Part shown: positions 24,801 to 32,594 of the stretch, in pieces
How positions within the stretch are numbered: position 1 is the first letter of the stretch
Layout: the number at the start of each line of letters is the position of its first letter
Assembly: GCA_944349655.1 (NCBI GenBank)
Contig: CALVNL010000014.1
Span: 1-32,594, forward strand
DNA from: an uncultured Clostridia bacterium
GTDB lineage: Bacteria > Bacillota > Clostridia > Christensenellales > DTU072
Length of the DNA stretch: 32,594 nt
Reading direction: 5' to 3'
Notes under the pieces: model-generated
Told to the model about the DNA's origin: nothing
Seen by the model: only the letters and a program-made list of their open reading frames with translations
Database searches by the model: none
Position numbers and translations under genes: made by a program

Positions 24801-27800
24801 TGCGTCGGGGCAGTCTATCGTTATGTCCGACGGAAATCTCGATATCCTGTACGGACAGGGGATTCCCTTTACCTATAATATAGAAATTTCAGACTTTATC
24901 GGGAACAAGAGGTTTGTCACCAATTCCAACAACTCCTCCAACTTGAACTATAACGTCGATCCGTTCAATATAAGTATGGAAATAGTTTCTATAAAAACCG
25001 CCGACGGAGCGGATTACGACTATACTCCCGACGGTAAATCATGGACCAGGCAGGCGGTGACCGTTACCATAAACAAAACCATGGGACTCAGTCCTACGTT
25101 TATAAACTACGGAACCTCGTCGATAGAGGATAAAGACGACGGAACCACTTCGGGCTTAGGCGTATCGCCCACTTCGGCGTGGATGTCGGCGACGACAGAT
25201 TCCGGCTCATCCCGTACTGCTACCGTAGTGCTGACGGCGGAAAGCCGAAGCGAGCAGCTGTTCTTCAAAGTCTTTAACTCCGCCAGGGAAAGTCAGACGT
25301 TTATGTTTAACGGAGAAAGAATAGTCGTTCGTCAGGATACCGATATTCCCACGATGGTGAGTTTCTTCTTCTCGGTCAATCCCGATATAGACTTTAATCC
25401 TTTCGTTCAAGGAGCTCTTAACAAAGACGTACTGCTTTATTACGAAGCTCAAAGAACAGACAACGTTTATACCGTCACCAGGAAATACGTCAACGAAAAT
25501 CTCGATACCGTGTGGGTACACGACGACGTTTATCTTTACGTTATGGCGACCGATTATAACGGCAAAGGTATGGGTTCGGGGATAACATACGTACAAATAA
25601 CCTATAACGGTTCGTACGAATATCTCTATACTTCGCAGACTGGAGAATATCCCAAGTCGATGGTGTACTACGACAGCGCAAGTAAGATAGGGCTTTACAG
25701 AAGCAATAATACTTACGGATATACCAAAGCTACCGAGGTGTTCGGATTAAGTTTCAAACTCATAGACAATCAGAACAATTCCCACTCTTTCTCGGTGGAA
25801 AAAGATTCCGACGGGCATAAACTTCTGCCGGTAGTGGATAAAGTTATTCCCAACGTTTCCATAGAATCCGCTTATTACGGCGGTTCTCAAACGAATTATC
25901 TCGAAAACGGTAAACTTATCGGAAGCGAGGATAATATTATCAGAGAAGATCTTACCGTTAATTTCATATATACGAGCGGTATTTCCGACGTCGGGATTTA
26001 CGCAAGGAAAAACGTCTTTGACGTACCGCTGGATCCGAACGATCCGATTGTCGGATTTTCTTCCGACGCTTTAAGCGGTAAATACGGACTTATTTCCCAG
26101 GCAGGTATAGACCTTAACGACGGAAGCTGGGAACTTCTCGACGGTAAAACAGCCTCCGGAGCGGCGGAAGGCGCGCTGTGGCGCTGGATTACCGAAGCAA
26201 GCGGAAAATCCATAAAGAACCGCTACGACATCATTATAGTCAACGGGGCGGGAGTTTATTATTATCTCGACGCAGGCAACGTGTTTATCGATACCGTCGC
26301 GCCCGAAATTCACGACGAGTTTACTTTCTTTGCGCTCGCCGGAGACGCAGAAAACACCGCCGACGTTATAAATTTCGATTCCCTTAAAAAAATCGATCTC
26401 TCCACTTATACAAACGACAACGTTTACGCATATTTCCGCATTACCGACGCAGCGAGCGGGATAGGTGAAGTTTATACCTATCTTTCGGGCGTAAAAACCT
26501 CCTTGGAAAAGGTTACCGTCAGAAGATCGGTGGACGGTGTTTATTCCGAAGAGGAATATTACCGTCTGTTGCTTACCGAAAACCTCGATTATAAGATTAT
26601 TGCCGTCGATAAAGCGACAAACGTTTCGGAAAGCGCGTCCTTCAAACCGCTTATAGACAAAACCGAAGTAGATCTTAAAATTACCGCCGTTACCGCAAGC
26701 GATAAGATTTATACGAGCGGAAAATTCACCAATGAAAATTATATCCGCCTGACTCTTTATGTCACAACCGGTATAAGCGGCTTCTCGGAAACCACGTTTA
26801 TGTTGAACGACGAAGGACCCTTCGCTATCGATTCGCTTCTGAACGAAGGTAGCTGGGTGATTACCGACAACGGAAGATCGGCTACGGTAAGTTTCTTCCT
26901 CGCCGAAGAACAGAATAAAACTTACACCTTCCGCGCGTACAATAATATAGATACCGAGTATGCTGTGGACGGAATTAAACCTTTCTACGAAAGGCAAATA
27001 ACCATAGCCATCGACCGCACGGCTCCCGTTATCGACGAAAACGACGGAAACTACCTTTTTGTTACCGAAAATTGGCATCCCGACGGACAGGTGCTACAAC
27101 TCAATATCTCCGATCCCAACGATTACGGTTCGGGTATCGCTTCGGTAAAAATCGATTTTACCCTTAACGGCGTGGCACAGCCGCAGGCGGAAATGAAACT
27201 TTCCGACGACGGATATTATTATTCTTATTATAAGGATAAGGAATTCGCTTTAGGGTATTATGCCGATTATACGCTTACCCTTACCGATAACGCCGGGAAC
27301 AGAACGGTTAAAGTAATTCGTCCTAAGGTCGATACCGTAGATCCGTCTTTCGGTGCTTACGCGGACGGCAGTCTGTTCCGCCTTATGACGGCTGCTCGCT
27401 CCGACGACGAGGAGGCGCTCACTCCGTACGAATATACCCCCGATACCTGGACGAAAATGAACGTCGAAAATTATATGAATATCGTTTATTCCATCAGCGG
27501 AGCCCGTCTCCAATACGCTTATGCGGTCAAGGACGGCACTTCCTTCGGAGAATGGAAAGACGCTTTCGGCGCACAGTTTAACTGGGAGGTCGAAGTACCG
27601 CCCACCGAAGCCTGCGGCACCACGGTTTCCGTAAACGATTTCATTTATCTGTTCGACGTCGCTTTCGGCGGCAGTATGGATTACACATATAAATTCCGTA
27701 TCGTCAGCGGAGCGGGCAGAGTAAGCGAGGAACTTACCGTAGGTCGAATAAAAATCGATAAAGTTAAACCGGAAATTGTAGTTAATACGCGTATTAACGG

Positions 27801-30800
27801 AAACAATACCGATTACGGAACGGCAGGGGAAAACGAAACCGTCTTACCCGGTTGGATAGACAACTATCTCTACGTTAACGTTTCCACCCCGTCCACGTTG
27901 GTAAGCGGATATACCGTTTACTACAATATCAGCCAGTCCGATACCCCCGATTGGAAACCCATTACTCTCGGGTTCGTAAATAATCAGAATTTCAATTTCG
28001 ATTATAAGACGCAGCTTCTTATTCATACCGTTACCAACTCTACCAATAACGAAACGTATTCGTATTACTTCGAAAGCGCTTCGGGTATGAGAAGCGAAAT
28101 CTATCACGTAAGGGGTATCAAAATCGATATGGTTAATCCGAGTTTTACTATCTTCGGAGAGGAAAGCGACTCTTTCGGTACTCCGAACACCGATCCCGAT
28201 AAGCTCAATACGGGAACGGCAGCCGATTATACCGGAGACCCGGATAAAAACTATAACTTCGCAAACGCCGTATGGACAGACAGAAACTCCGTAGTTATGA
28301 AAATTTTGATTGAAGAAATCAGAAACTACAGCGGTTTGAGTCTTTACATCAACGACGTTCTTTACGAAGAAATACCTTACGGTACTCCTACGCCATACGA
28401 AAGTTATTACGTGGTGGACAAGACTTCGGACTTTACTTTGGTTTTGAGAAGCGGAGCCAATAAGACCGCGCAACAATCGGCTAAAGTAAGGATAGACAAC
28501 GTTATTCCTATGCTCTATCTTGCGGGCGTCGAAGGCAACAAATCCACTAACTGGGACGATACCGCACCAAACAGCTGGTACACAAGCGTTACCAGACTTA
28601 ATTTCAAGGTCGGTACACTCGTTAAAGGCGAAGACGGCACTTATTCGTTCAGCGACGACTTCCCTGCCAGCGGATACGAAATTCAATATCGCACGGGCAG
28701 AGAAGTGGACGACTCCTGGAATTCCAACGACGCTAGTACCGTTCTTACGGTCGTCGGCAATCCTGCCGAACAGAACGATTATTCCTTCCGTATAGTTTCC
28801 GGTTCGGGAATGACCTTTACTCTCGGTTCTGCGGCTCTCGACAATATGGGTTCGGTTGCGTTTACCAACGAAGAAATTTCCCTTCTTATCGGTAGCGCCG
28901 GCGGATTGATAAGCCATTTGTCGGAAGAAGAATTCAAATATATAGTCAACGTAGACAGCAACGTTTATTATCTCACCACCAGACAGCTCCTCGAATTGGA
29001 AGCCAACGGCAGGGATATACTCGTAACCAGCACTACGTTTGCCGATTATACGGTAGAACTCCTTTTGAACGGATCGTTCACCGTTATACCGGTAGCCGAA
29101 CAGATTTTCCATCGCGGCGATTATATCCGTGTAAGTTATGACACCAACGATTATATTCACCGTTATACCGATTACGGAGTGATAGACGAAAACGGCGACT
29201 GGACGGACGTTAAGGAAACCTACGAGGGCACCGCCGATAACGAAATACAGGGATCGTTCGAATTCAGGTATGTCAACAGTTCCTATACCGTCAAGGCGTA
29301 CTTTATGAAGGAACTCGACGTAACTTACGGCAAAACCGTTATGTATAAACAGTCGGAAACCGAAGCCGCGGTCACTGCAAGTACGTCCTTTACCTATACC
29401 ACCGACCAGGGAGCTATAGACACCGTAACCATACCTTTGCAAATTACTTATACCGATATGAACGGAGTTCCCGCACAGGCGGATAATCTCTCACTCGGCG
29501 GATATATAGTCAATACCGAAGTAGTAGGCAAAAATGCTTTGAGTTTCCGTTTAACCAATCCGCAAACGGTTCTCCTCGTCAAGTATTTCGACGAAAAACT
29601 CGCCTCCGACGGTTCTGAAACGGCTAATTCGGAAACCAATCCTTACGACGTGAGGGCGGCTGTCGATATGGAATATCTGTCCGCCGTTTATTATAAGGAT
29701 TATACCCAAACAGAGGAAGGTTTTGTGTTGGGTACGCCTTACTCTTACTCTACCGCTTATTTCAGAATGAGCGAAGATATTACGCTCGCCGATACCTTTA
29801 CTTCGGTAAGCGGAGTATTCAGCGGTTCCTTCGACGGCAACGGACATACCGTTACCAGAACGGGCGGTATCAGAGTGGACGGAAATTACGGATTGTTTGA
29901 AAATCTTTCCGGTAGCGTGGATAACCTGACGGTTAAATTAAACGGAGAAATAAGCCTTTATAACGTTTCACGTGCAGGTATTCTTGCCCAGACCATTACG
30001 GGCGGAAAAGTTACCGATACAGTGGTACAAGGCAGATTTAACGTGATTACCGCGGCTATGGGTGCACAGATAGGCGGTTTAGCCGGTTCGGTTACCGGTG
30101 CGGAAATAGGTTCTTACAGCGGCGTATCCGACAGACATCCCGTTTATATCGACGTGGTTATTTCCAACCTCGGGAACGCTGTCGCTTCGGCTTCGGTAGG
30201 AGGTCTTACGGGCTATCTCGGCGACGCAAAACTGTTCCATACCTATACCTATTCGCATCTGACGTTCTATAACGTGGACGGCGGAGTAAAAGTGGGCGCG
30301 GTTATAGGTGAGACAGAGCGCACAACTTACGGTGAAGAGGCGTACGAGTACTTCTTCAACAACAGATATCTCGCCGCAAACGTATTCCTCAACGACGCTC
30401 TGAAAGACGGGTTTACGGGAGTTGCGACGGATATTAACGACGCTACGGAAAGCAAAAATACCGTACAGGGACTTTCCTATGAAAACTTTATCGGAGTCGG
30501 TTCCGCTTCTCAGGCCGGTACGGTAAACGTTAACGGCAGTACGATCAGAACTATGGTGCTCGACAGACTTTATTCCGATTTCGGTATCGAAGACGCGGAA
30601 TATGCTTCGGGAACGGGCATTGAAGCCGATCCTCTGCAGATAAGCGTCGTTACTCAGCTCAGGGCTATAGACGAATATATGAACCTCAGTTTCTCGCTTA
30701 TCGAAGACCTCGACCTTTCGGACTTCGGCCAGGCTATCGGGTTGCATAAAGTTTATGCCGGTAAGTTCTTCGGAAACGAACATAAGCTTAATTCCTTCGG

Positions 30801-32220
30801 TATGGGTTACGATATATCCGACGGAGACAGAATAGGGTTGTTCGCCGAAGTCAGCGGCACGGTCACCGATTTGATTTTCCTCGATGTAGCGGTTAATTAT
30901 GAAGGAAATATCGGTAATCTCTATTCCGCTGTGGTTGCCGCAAGACTCAACGGAGGCACGGTAGGAAACGTTTATGCCATAGGTACTTCCGTAGTGGATA
31001 ACGGTAACGGAATGGTTTACTCGGGCGCCGTGGCAGGCGAAGCCGTAAACGCTACGGTTTACGATATATTCAGTATCGTGAATATAAAAGTATCCACTAC
31101 TACGGAGGTTTATGCCGGCGGAATAATCGGAAAATCCGACTCAACTCGTCTGGGTAGTTATACCGACAAATATAACGTAGAAAAAGTCGGCGCGGTATTT
31201 GCTCTCGGCAGGACGGAAATTGTCGGCGATATAGTTCACTCGGCGTCGGCTGTCGCGGAGGGGACCGTACAAGCGGATTCCGTTAACGTGTTTACCATAG
31301 CAGGAAACGTTTATACCAACGGCAAGACCGTAGATAATACTTTATCCGACGCAATAAGCATAGTGGACTTCGAGTCTCTCGAAATGAGAAGCGCGGTATT
31401 CTCTAACGGCGTCAACGCGTTCAATAAAGTTTTCGAAACCGATAATCTTTACTATCTGCAAGGTAAAGGTATTTCTACCGACAAGTTTATAGTAAGCAAC
31501 GTGGAAGATTTTGCAAAAATCGAACATATGCTTTACGCCGACTACAATATTGCAAACGATATCGATTTCGGCGGAACGGAGTTCAAGACTATCGGAGAAG
31601 GTTTACTCTTTACCGGGTCAATAGACGGTAAAAACGAAAACAGCGGAAGCGCTGAAGAAGGAACGGTAAGCAGTCTTACCAACGTGACGGACGCCTTTGT
31701 ATATAATAATGCGGGAAGCATTTCCGACTTGGTTATCAACATTCAGTACGAAAGAACCATAGACGGAGAAGACCTCGTATTCGGTGCCGTTGCGATAATA
31801 AACAGTATCGGAACCATTCGTAACGTAACCGTAAGCGGAACCATCGACATCAACGCACTTAACAAAAACTCCAGCGTAACGGTATCAGGTTTCGTGGGAA
31901 TAGCCGAGGGCGGTAGGATAGAAACCGACAGTAAAGTACAAAACAGCATAAGCGGATTGACTATTACCGTAAGCGACGTACTGACCGTTTACGCAGGCGG
32001 CTTCATCGGACTCGTGGAACACGATATGACGCTTACCTACGGAATAGGCGACGGCGAATTGATTATCGAGAACTGCGACAACGTCAATGCAGGTACGCTC
32101 GTCGGACGCGCTAATGCGGTGTGTGACTGGTCGTCCATTGCAGAAACGGAGGAATACCGTTATACCGTATTTATCGACGGAGTGGAAAGCACCAAACTTT
32201 TCGGATACAAATCCGTCTGA
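21862..32220 (+). CDS. Giant (3452-residue) anchored surface protein: Ig-like repeat array plus GLUG-type beta-solenoid
   Basis: A positively charged N-terminus and one hydrophobic segment (about 28-49) give either a signal anchor or a signal peptide. Residues 120-295 are aromatic-rich, with 14 tryptophans in about 170 residues and a beta-sandwich look. Ig-like modules follow, each opening with an Asp-x-x-x-Pro-type boundary such as DRSAPT, DTTAPW, DRTPPE, DTVAPE, DRTAPV or DKVKPE. I place boundaries at residues 299, 383, 480, 603, 854, 1159, 1326, 1477, 1599 (degenerate), 1718, 1824, 1966, 2089 and 2212. Residues ~2300-2620 are beta-rich and unassigned. Three GLUG-like cassettes start near 2633, 2942 and 3228; the best is GSFDGNGHTVTRTGG then YGLFENLSGSVDNLTVKL. 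Only about five cysteines occur. No LPXTG, SLH, dockerin or C-terminal membrane segment is present, so retention would rely on the N-terminus. An adhesin or carbohydrate-contacting role is inferred; no enzyme domain is recognised. Confidence 0.85.
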   Translation: MNNGTALNLRIKKEESLSRFLSERLKKIVIPFLLGAMILVLFLATGICFGNPDIAMTLSDEVYDSGSELTEGGVIGPETEEEFYAQLDGQSDFGGLDAAYAIGSAGTMGPNSVSGNNGQYKTWSMTYGGNPGGNMVSTFYWAGNRSSNNRSTWGGGWQVWGSGIVRQKEIIFRGYVYLSFSTFFRSLASKGKLYVSGAYADIFSVNGYDQHVWWGYGWGAIHPRTGDGNWLRDSYASWNIWTTSARGERKGHSPYVQVPTWASGITIMLMCRTDYNAWVGGRLPGGKIQNIWFGFEIRDTAAPTVTLKNVGGWAQSKSVKFTLSDDAAGVNSVQYSTNNGASYTNLGSPYNINGVTTALKIRAYDKASNSRVYDFSLAKLKIDRSAPTITGLTFVDTGGAKISKATSGQINLRITTSDVGSGVSSVAVTNKSTGKTYTAKKVSANNYLVENVDNGQYSVVAKDGVGWSSATKTANLIYKDTQMPTVSVSMTATSATNYAKSAITATITVTDGTGDTNANVLNLPGFAQAREIKSLVVSDGARTYKATAGTPTYSGGKVTVKYTVQLPFTGSYSFKATDNVDMTATTFSLNGGAAVDGTYVFIDTTAPWISGVTVSGDANVLWTSSDVTLTVNFKDDGYTAPSGQGLNQGSGVEKVRLFYANGSLMKEKSVDASATSVSFTLTKNYNENASYKIVLVDAAGNTSDLGAGAASFNGVNYSNYYQNKNNVNLKNVTIYKDSNPVKIQVLSADKTTEYSADPYTLPWTTAASTTFVLRVTFGPSGVTLRNKVGSSDAFLSISGGSFQSAKENSAFNNAANVREVTVTYSAQGVIPYQFQAANGAGTIATSNVVNTRMDRTPPEVKLLGFGSSLSGGASLTTEEDIINNIEDFISESDFYNSTSWYKSFIRAYILISDSYSGADGSDQSYSGGTQSSLAKGTLSFSHNGYTYTEVTPYYSKQGGGYYVLGLLLWSEADIRAKARNASGQSIVMSDGNLDILYGQGIPFTYNIEISDFIGNKRFVTNSNNSSNLNYNVDPFNISMEIVSIKTADGADYDYTPDGKSWTRQAVTVTINKTMGLSPTFINYGTSSIEDKDDGTTSGLGVSPTSAWMSATTDSGSSRTATVVLTAESRSEQLFFKVFNSARESQTFMFNGERIVVRQDTDIPTMVSFFFSVNPDIDFNPFVQGALNKDVLLYYEAQRTDNVYTVTRKYVNENLDTVWVHDDVYLYVMATDYNGKGMGSGITYVQITYNGSYEYLYTSQTGEYPKSMVYYDSASKIGLYRSNNTYGYTKATEVFGLSFKLIDNQNNSHSFSVEKDSDGHKLLPVVDKVIPNVSIESAYYGGSQTNYLENGKLIGSEDNIIREDLTVNFIYTSGISDVGIYARKNVFDVPLDPNDPIVGFSSDALSGKYGLISQAGIDLNDGSWELLDGKTASGAAEGALWRWITEASGKSIKNRYDIIIVNGAGVYYYLDAGNVFIDTVAPEIHDEFTFFALAGDAENTADVINFDSLKKIDLSTYTNDNVYAYFRITDAASGIGEVYTYLSGVKTSLEKVTVRRSVDGVYSEEEYYRLLLTENLDYKIIAVDKATNVSESASFKPLIDKTEVDLKITAVTASDKIYTSGKFTNENYIRLTLYVTTGISGFSETTFMLNDEGPFAIDSLLNEGSWVITDNGRSATVSFFLAEEQNKTYTFRAYNNIDTEYAVDGIKPFYERQITIAIDRTAPVIDENDGNYLFVTENWHPDGQVLQLNISDPNDYGSGIASVKIDFTLNGVAQPQAEMKLSDDGYYYSYYKDKEFALGYYADYTLTLTDNAGNRTVKVIRPKVDTVDPSFGAYADGSLFRLMTAARSDDEEALTPYEYTPDTWTKMNVENYMNIVYSISGARLQYAYAVKDGTSFGEWKDAFGAQFNWEVEVPPTEACGTTVSVNDFIYLFDVAFGGSMDYTYKFRIVSGAGRVSEELTVGRIKIDKVKPEIVVNTRINGNNTDYGTAGENETVLPGWIDNYLYVNVSTPSTLVSGYTVYYNISQSDTPDWKPITLGFVNNQNFNFDYKTQLLIHTVTNSTNNETYSYYFESASGMRSEIYHVRGIKIDMVNPSFTIFGEESDSFGTPNTDPDKLNTGTAADYTGDPDKNYNFANAVWTDRNSVVMKILIEEIRNYSGLSLYINDVLYEEIPYGTPTPYESYYVVDKTSDFTLVLRSGANKTAQQSAKVRIDNVIPMLYLAGVEGNKSTNWDDTAPNSWYTSVTRLNFKVGTLVKGEDGTYSFSDDFPASGYEIQYRTGREVDDSWNSNDASTVLTVVGNPAEQNDYSFRIVSGSGMTFTLGSAALDNMGSVAFTNEEISLLIGSAGGLISHLSEEEFKYIVNVDSNVYYLTTRQLLELEANGRDILVTSTTFADYTVELLLNGSFTVIPVAEQIFHRGDYIRVSYDTNDYIHRYTDYGVIDENGDWTDVKETYEGTADNEIQGSFEFRYVNSSYTVKAYFMKELDVTYGKTVMYKQSETEAAVTASTSFTYTTDQGAIDTVTIPLQITYTDMNGVPAQADNLSLGGYIVNTEVVGKNALSFRLTNPQTVLLVKYFDEKLASDGSETANSETNPYDVRAAVDMEYLSAVYYKDYTQTEEGFVLGTPYSYSTAYFRMSEDITLADTFTSVSGVFSGSFDGNGHTVTRTGGIRVDGNYGLFENLSGSVDNLTVKLNGEISLYNVSRAGILAQTITGGKVTDTVVQGRFNVITAAMGAQIGGLAGSVTGAEIGSYSGVSDRHPVYIDVVISNLGNAVASASVGGLTGYLGDAKLFHTYTYSHLTFYNVDGGVKVGAVIGETERTTYGEEAYEYFFNNRYLAANVFLNDALKDGFTGVATDINDATESKNTVQGLSYENFIGVGSASQAGTVNVNGSTIRTMVLDRLYSDFGIEDAEYASGTGIEADPLQISVVTQLRAIDEYMNLSFSLIEDLDLSDFGQAIGLHKVYAGKFFGNEHKLNSFGMGYDISDGDRIGLFAEVSGTVTDLIFLDVAVNYEGNIGNLYSAVVAARLNGGTVGNVYAIGTSVVDNGNGMVYSGAVAGEAVNATVYDIFSIVNIKVSTTTEVYAGGIIGKSDSTRLGSYTDKYNVEKVGAVFALGRTEIVGDIVHSASAVAEGTVQADSVNVFTIAGNVYTNGKTVDNTLSDAISIVDFESLEMRSAVFSNGVNAFNKVFETDNLYYLQGKGISTDKFIVSNVEDFAKIEHMLYADYNIANDIDFGGTEFKTIGEGLLFTGSIDGKNENSGSAEEGTVSSLTNVTDAFVYNNAGSISDLVINIQYERTIDGEDLVFGAVAIINSIGTIRNVTVSGTIDINALNKNSSVTVSGFVGIAEGGRIETDSKVQNSISGLTITVSDVLTVYAGGFIGLVEHDMTLTYGIGDGELIIENCDNVNAGTLVGRANAVCDWSSIAETEEYRYTVFIDGVESTKLFGYKSV

Positions 32221-32232
32221 TACTACAGCATA

Positions 32233-32266
32233 AAAGGGGCGTATGACAATATACGCCCCTTTTTTT
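32233..32266 (+). terminator. Strong intrinsic terminator of the giant gene
   Basis: A 12-bp stem (32233-32244 with 32251-32262; core GGGGCGTAT/ATACGCCCC) with a 6-base loop ends in seven T residues (32260-32266), 12 bases after the stop codon. Confidence 0.92.
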
Positions 32267-32276
32267 CGGAAAACAC

Positions 32277-32306
32277 TTGCCAAAAAGCAATACCTTATGA
32301 TACAAT
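32277..32306 (+). promoter_or_regulatory. Promoter of the tRNA-Glu gene
   Basis: TTGCCA (32277-32282), an 18-base spacer and TACAAT (32301-32306). The predicted start near 32313 is about 6 bases before the mature tRNA 5' end, so the precursor would have a very short leader. Confidence 0.6.
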
Positions 32307-32318
32307 AAACACGTTTAC

Positions 32319-32393
32319 GGCCCCATGGTCAAGCGGTCAAGACTCCGCCCTCTCACGGCGGCTACAGGAGTTCGAATCTCCTTGGGGTCACCA
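32319..32393 (+). tRNA. tRNA-Glu (anticodon CUC), CCA encoded
   Basis: This 75-base tRNA folds fully. The acceptor GGCCCCA pairs with TGGGGTC (one G-U pair), followed by discriminator A and an encoded CCA. The anticodon stem CCGCC/GGCGG encloses the loop CTCTCAC, with anticodon CTC at 32352-32354, which reads GAG. The T arm is AGGAG-TTCGAAT-CTCCT. The CUC anticodon marks it as a minor companion to a tRNA-Glu(UUC) that must exist elsewhere. It stands alone here, directly after the giant gene's terminator, and has its own promoter and terminator. Confidence 0.95.
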
Positions 32394-32408
32394 AAAAAAA
32401 CATACCCA
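32387..32408 (+). repeat. tRNA 3' end/terminator repeat, copy 1
   Basis: GGTCACC, an A8 run and CATACCCA recur at 32572-32594 with an A7 run. Copy 1 is the functional tRNA 3' end plus the first arm of its terminator. See the second copy and the element between them. Confidence 0.8.
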
Positions 32409-32432
32409 TTTATTAGTGGGTATGTTTTTTTT
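32393..32432 (+). terminator. Terminator of tRNA-Glu
   Basis: Beginning at the last base of the CCA, an A8 tract plus CATACCCA (32401-32408) pairs with TGGGTATG (32417-32424) plus T8 (32425-32432) around an 8-base loop. The A and T tracts let the stem extend to about 16 bp. Confidence 0.9.
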
Positions 32433-32571
32433 GCCCAAGAGATAGACCCCTGTCAGGAGTTCGCAAATTCTGCGAAGCAGAATCTGGCGGCAGATTTAAG
32501 AAATAGAAAGGTAAAATAAAATCAAAAGAGAAATAAATGAAAGGAATATTCTGCCGCTATCTCCTAAATAG
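32433..32571. repeat. Non-coding hairpin-rich element between tRNA-end repeats
   Basis: No gene is visible in these ~140 bases. The segment holds a second CAGGAGTTCG (32454-32463), identical to 10 bases of the tRNA T arm (32365-32374). Two back-to-back perfect hairpins follow: ATTCTGC-GAA-GCAGAAT (32467-32483) and AATCTG-GCGG-CAGATT (32481-32496). An inverted repeat GCGGCAGA (32487-32494) / TCTGCCGC (32550-32557) brackets an A-rich stretch. ATCTCCT (32559-32565) again matches the tRNA (32376-32382). It looks like a tRNA 3'-half copy broken by an inserted small structured element, possibly a MITE or REP-like unit. This is inference from matches seen by eye. Confidence 0.5.
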
Positions 32572-32594
32572 TGGTCACCAAAAAAACATACCCA
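32572..32594 (+). repeat. tRNA 3' end/terminator repeat, copy 2 (cut by window edge)
   Basis: GGTCACC, A7 and CATACCCA repeat the end of tRNA-Glu and its terminator arm, about 185 bases after copy 1. There is no complete tRNA directly upstream, so this is a tRNA-end remnant or an attachment-site-like duplication. The rest lies beyond the window. Confidence 0.7.

Noticed and set aside
27844-29442. Minus-strand 532-codon open frame opposite the giant gene
   Set aside because: It is an antisense shadow, with no promoter, ribosome site or motif; the plus-strand Ig-like boundaries run straight through it.
32325-32519. 64-codon open frame overlapping tRNA-Glu
   Set aside because: It reads through the tRNA and its terminator hairpin, so it is not a plausible gene.

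Overview
The window looks like part of the chromosome of a low-to-mid GC monoderm anaerobe of the Bacillota, most likely class Clostridia. This is an inference from several signs. The metG-tatD-radical SAM-ksgA gene order is typical of Clostridia. The MazF is EndoA-like. A rubrerythrin is present, together with strong GGAGG ribosome binding sites, and I see no outer-membrane protein. There are no phage, IS or CRISPR signatures.

Positions 1-7400 are metabolic and accessory. The window opens inside an aconitase-X gene pair (large subunit cut by the left edge, small subunit complete). A minus-strand pair follows: a membrane-anchored endonuclease/exonuclease/phosphatase-fold protein and a LysR regulator. 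LysR shares a divergent promoter region with a plus-strand operon of a hexapeptide acetyltransferase, a frame-disrupted iron-containing alcohol dehydrogenase and a cyclophilin-like-fold lipoprotein candidate. A YitT-type membrane protein follows with its own promoter.

Positions 7400-17120 hold housekeeping and stress genes: a PEBP/YbhB protein read from an apparently leaderless mRNA, the bifunctional NAD(P)HX repair enzyme Nnr, and a minus-strand pair of a 419-residue unrecognised ferritin-like protein and a rubrerythrin. These are followed by mnmA, a very large fused ABC transporter, a YjjG-like HAD phosphatase and an orphan mazF toxin. Promoters and bidirectional terminators are unusually easy to read here.

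Positions 17120-21650 carry metG, tatD and a TatD-linked radical SAM gene as a tightly coupled operon, followed by ksgA/rsmA. This is a translation and nucleic-acid maintenance block.

Positions 21740-32594 are dominated by one gene of 10.4 kb (3452 residues, about a third of the window). It is driven by a promoter with perfect -35 and -10 hexamers and encodes an N-terminally anchored surface protein: an aromatic-rich head, at least fourteen Ig-like repeat boundaries, and three GLUG-type beta-solenoid cassettes at the C-terminus. It has a strong terminator and is followed by tRNA-Glu(CUC). The tRNA 3' end plus the start of its terminator are partly duplicated at the right edge, around a small hairpin-rich non-coding element.
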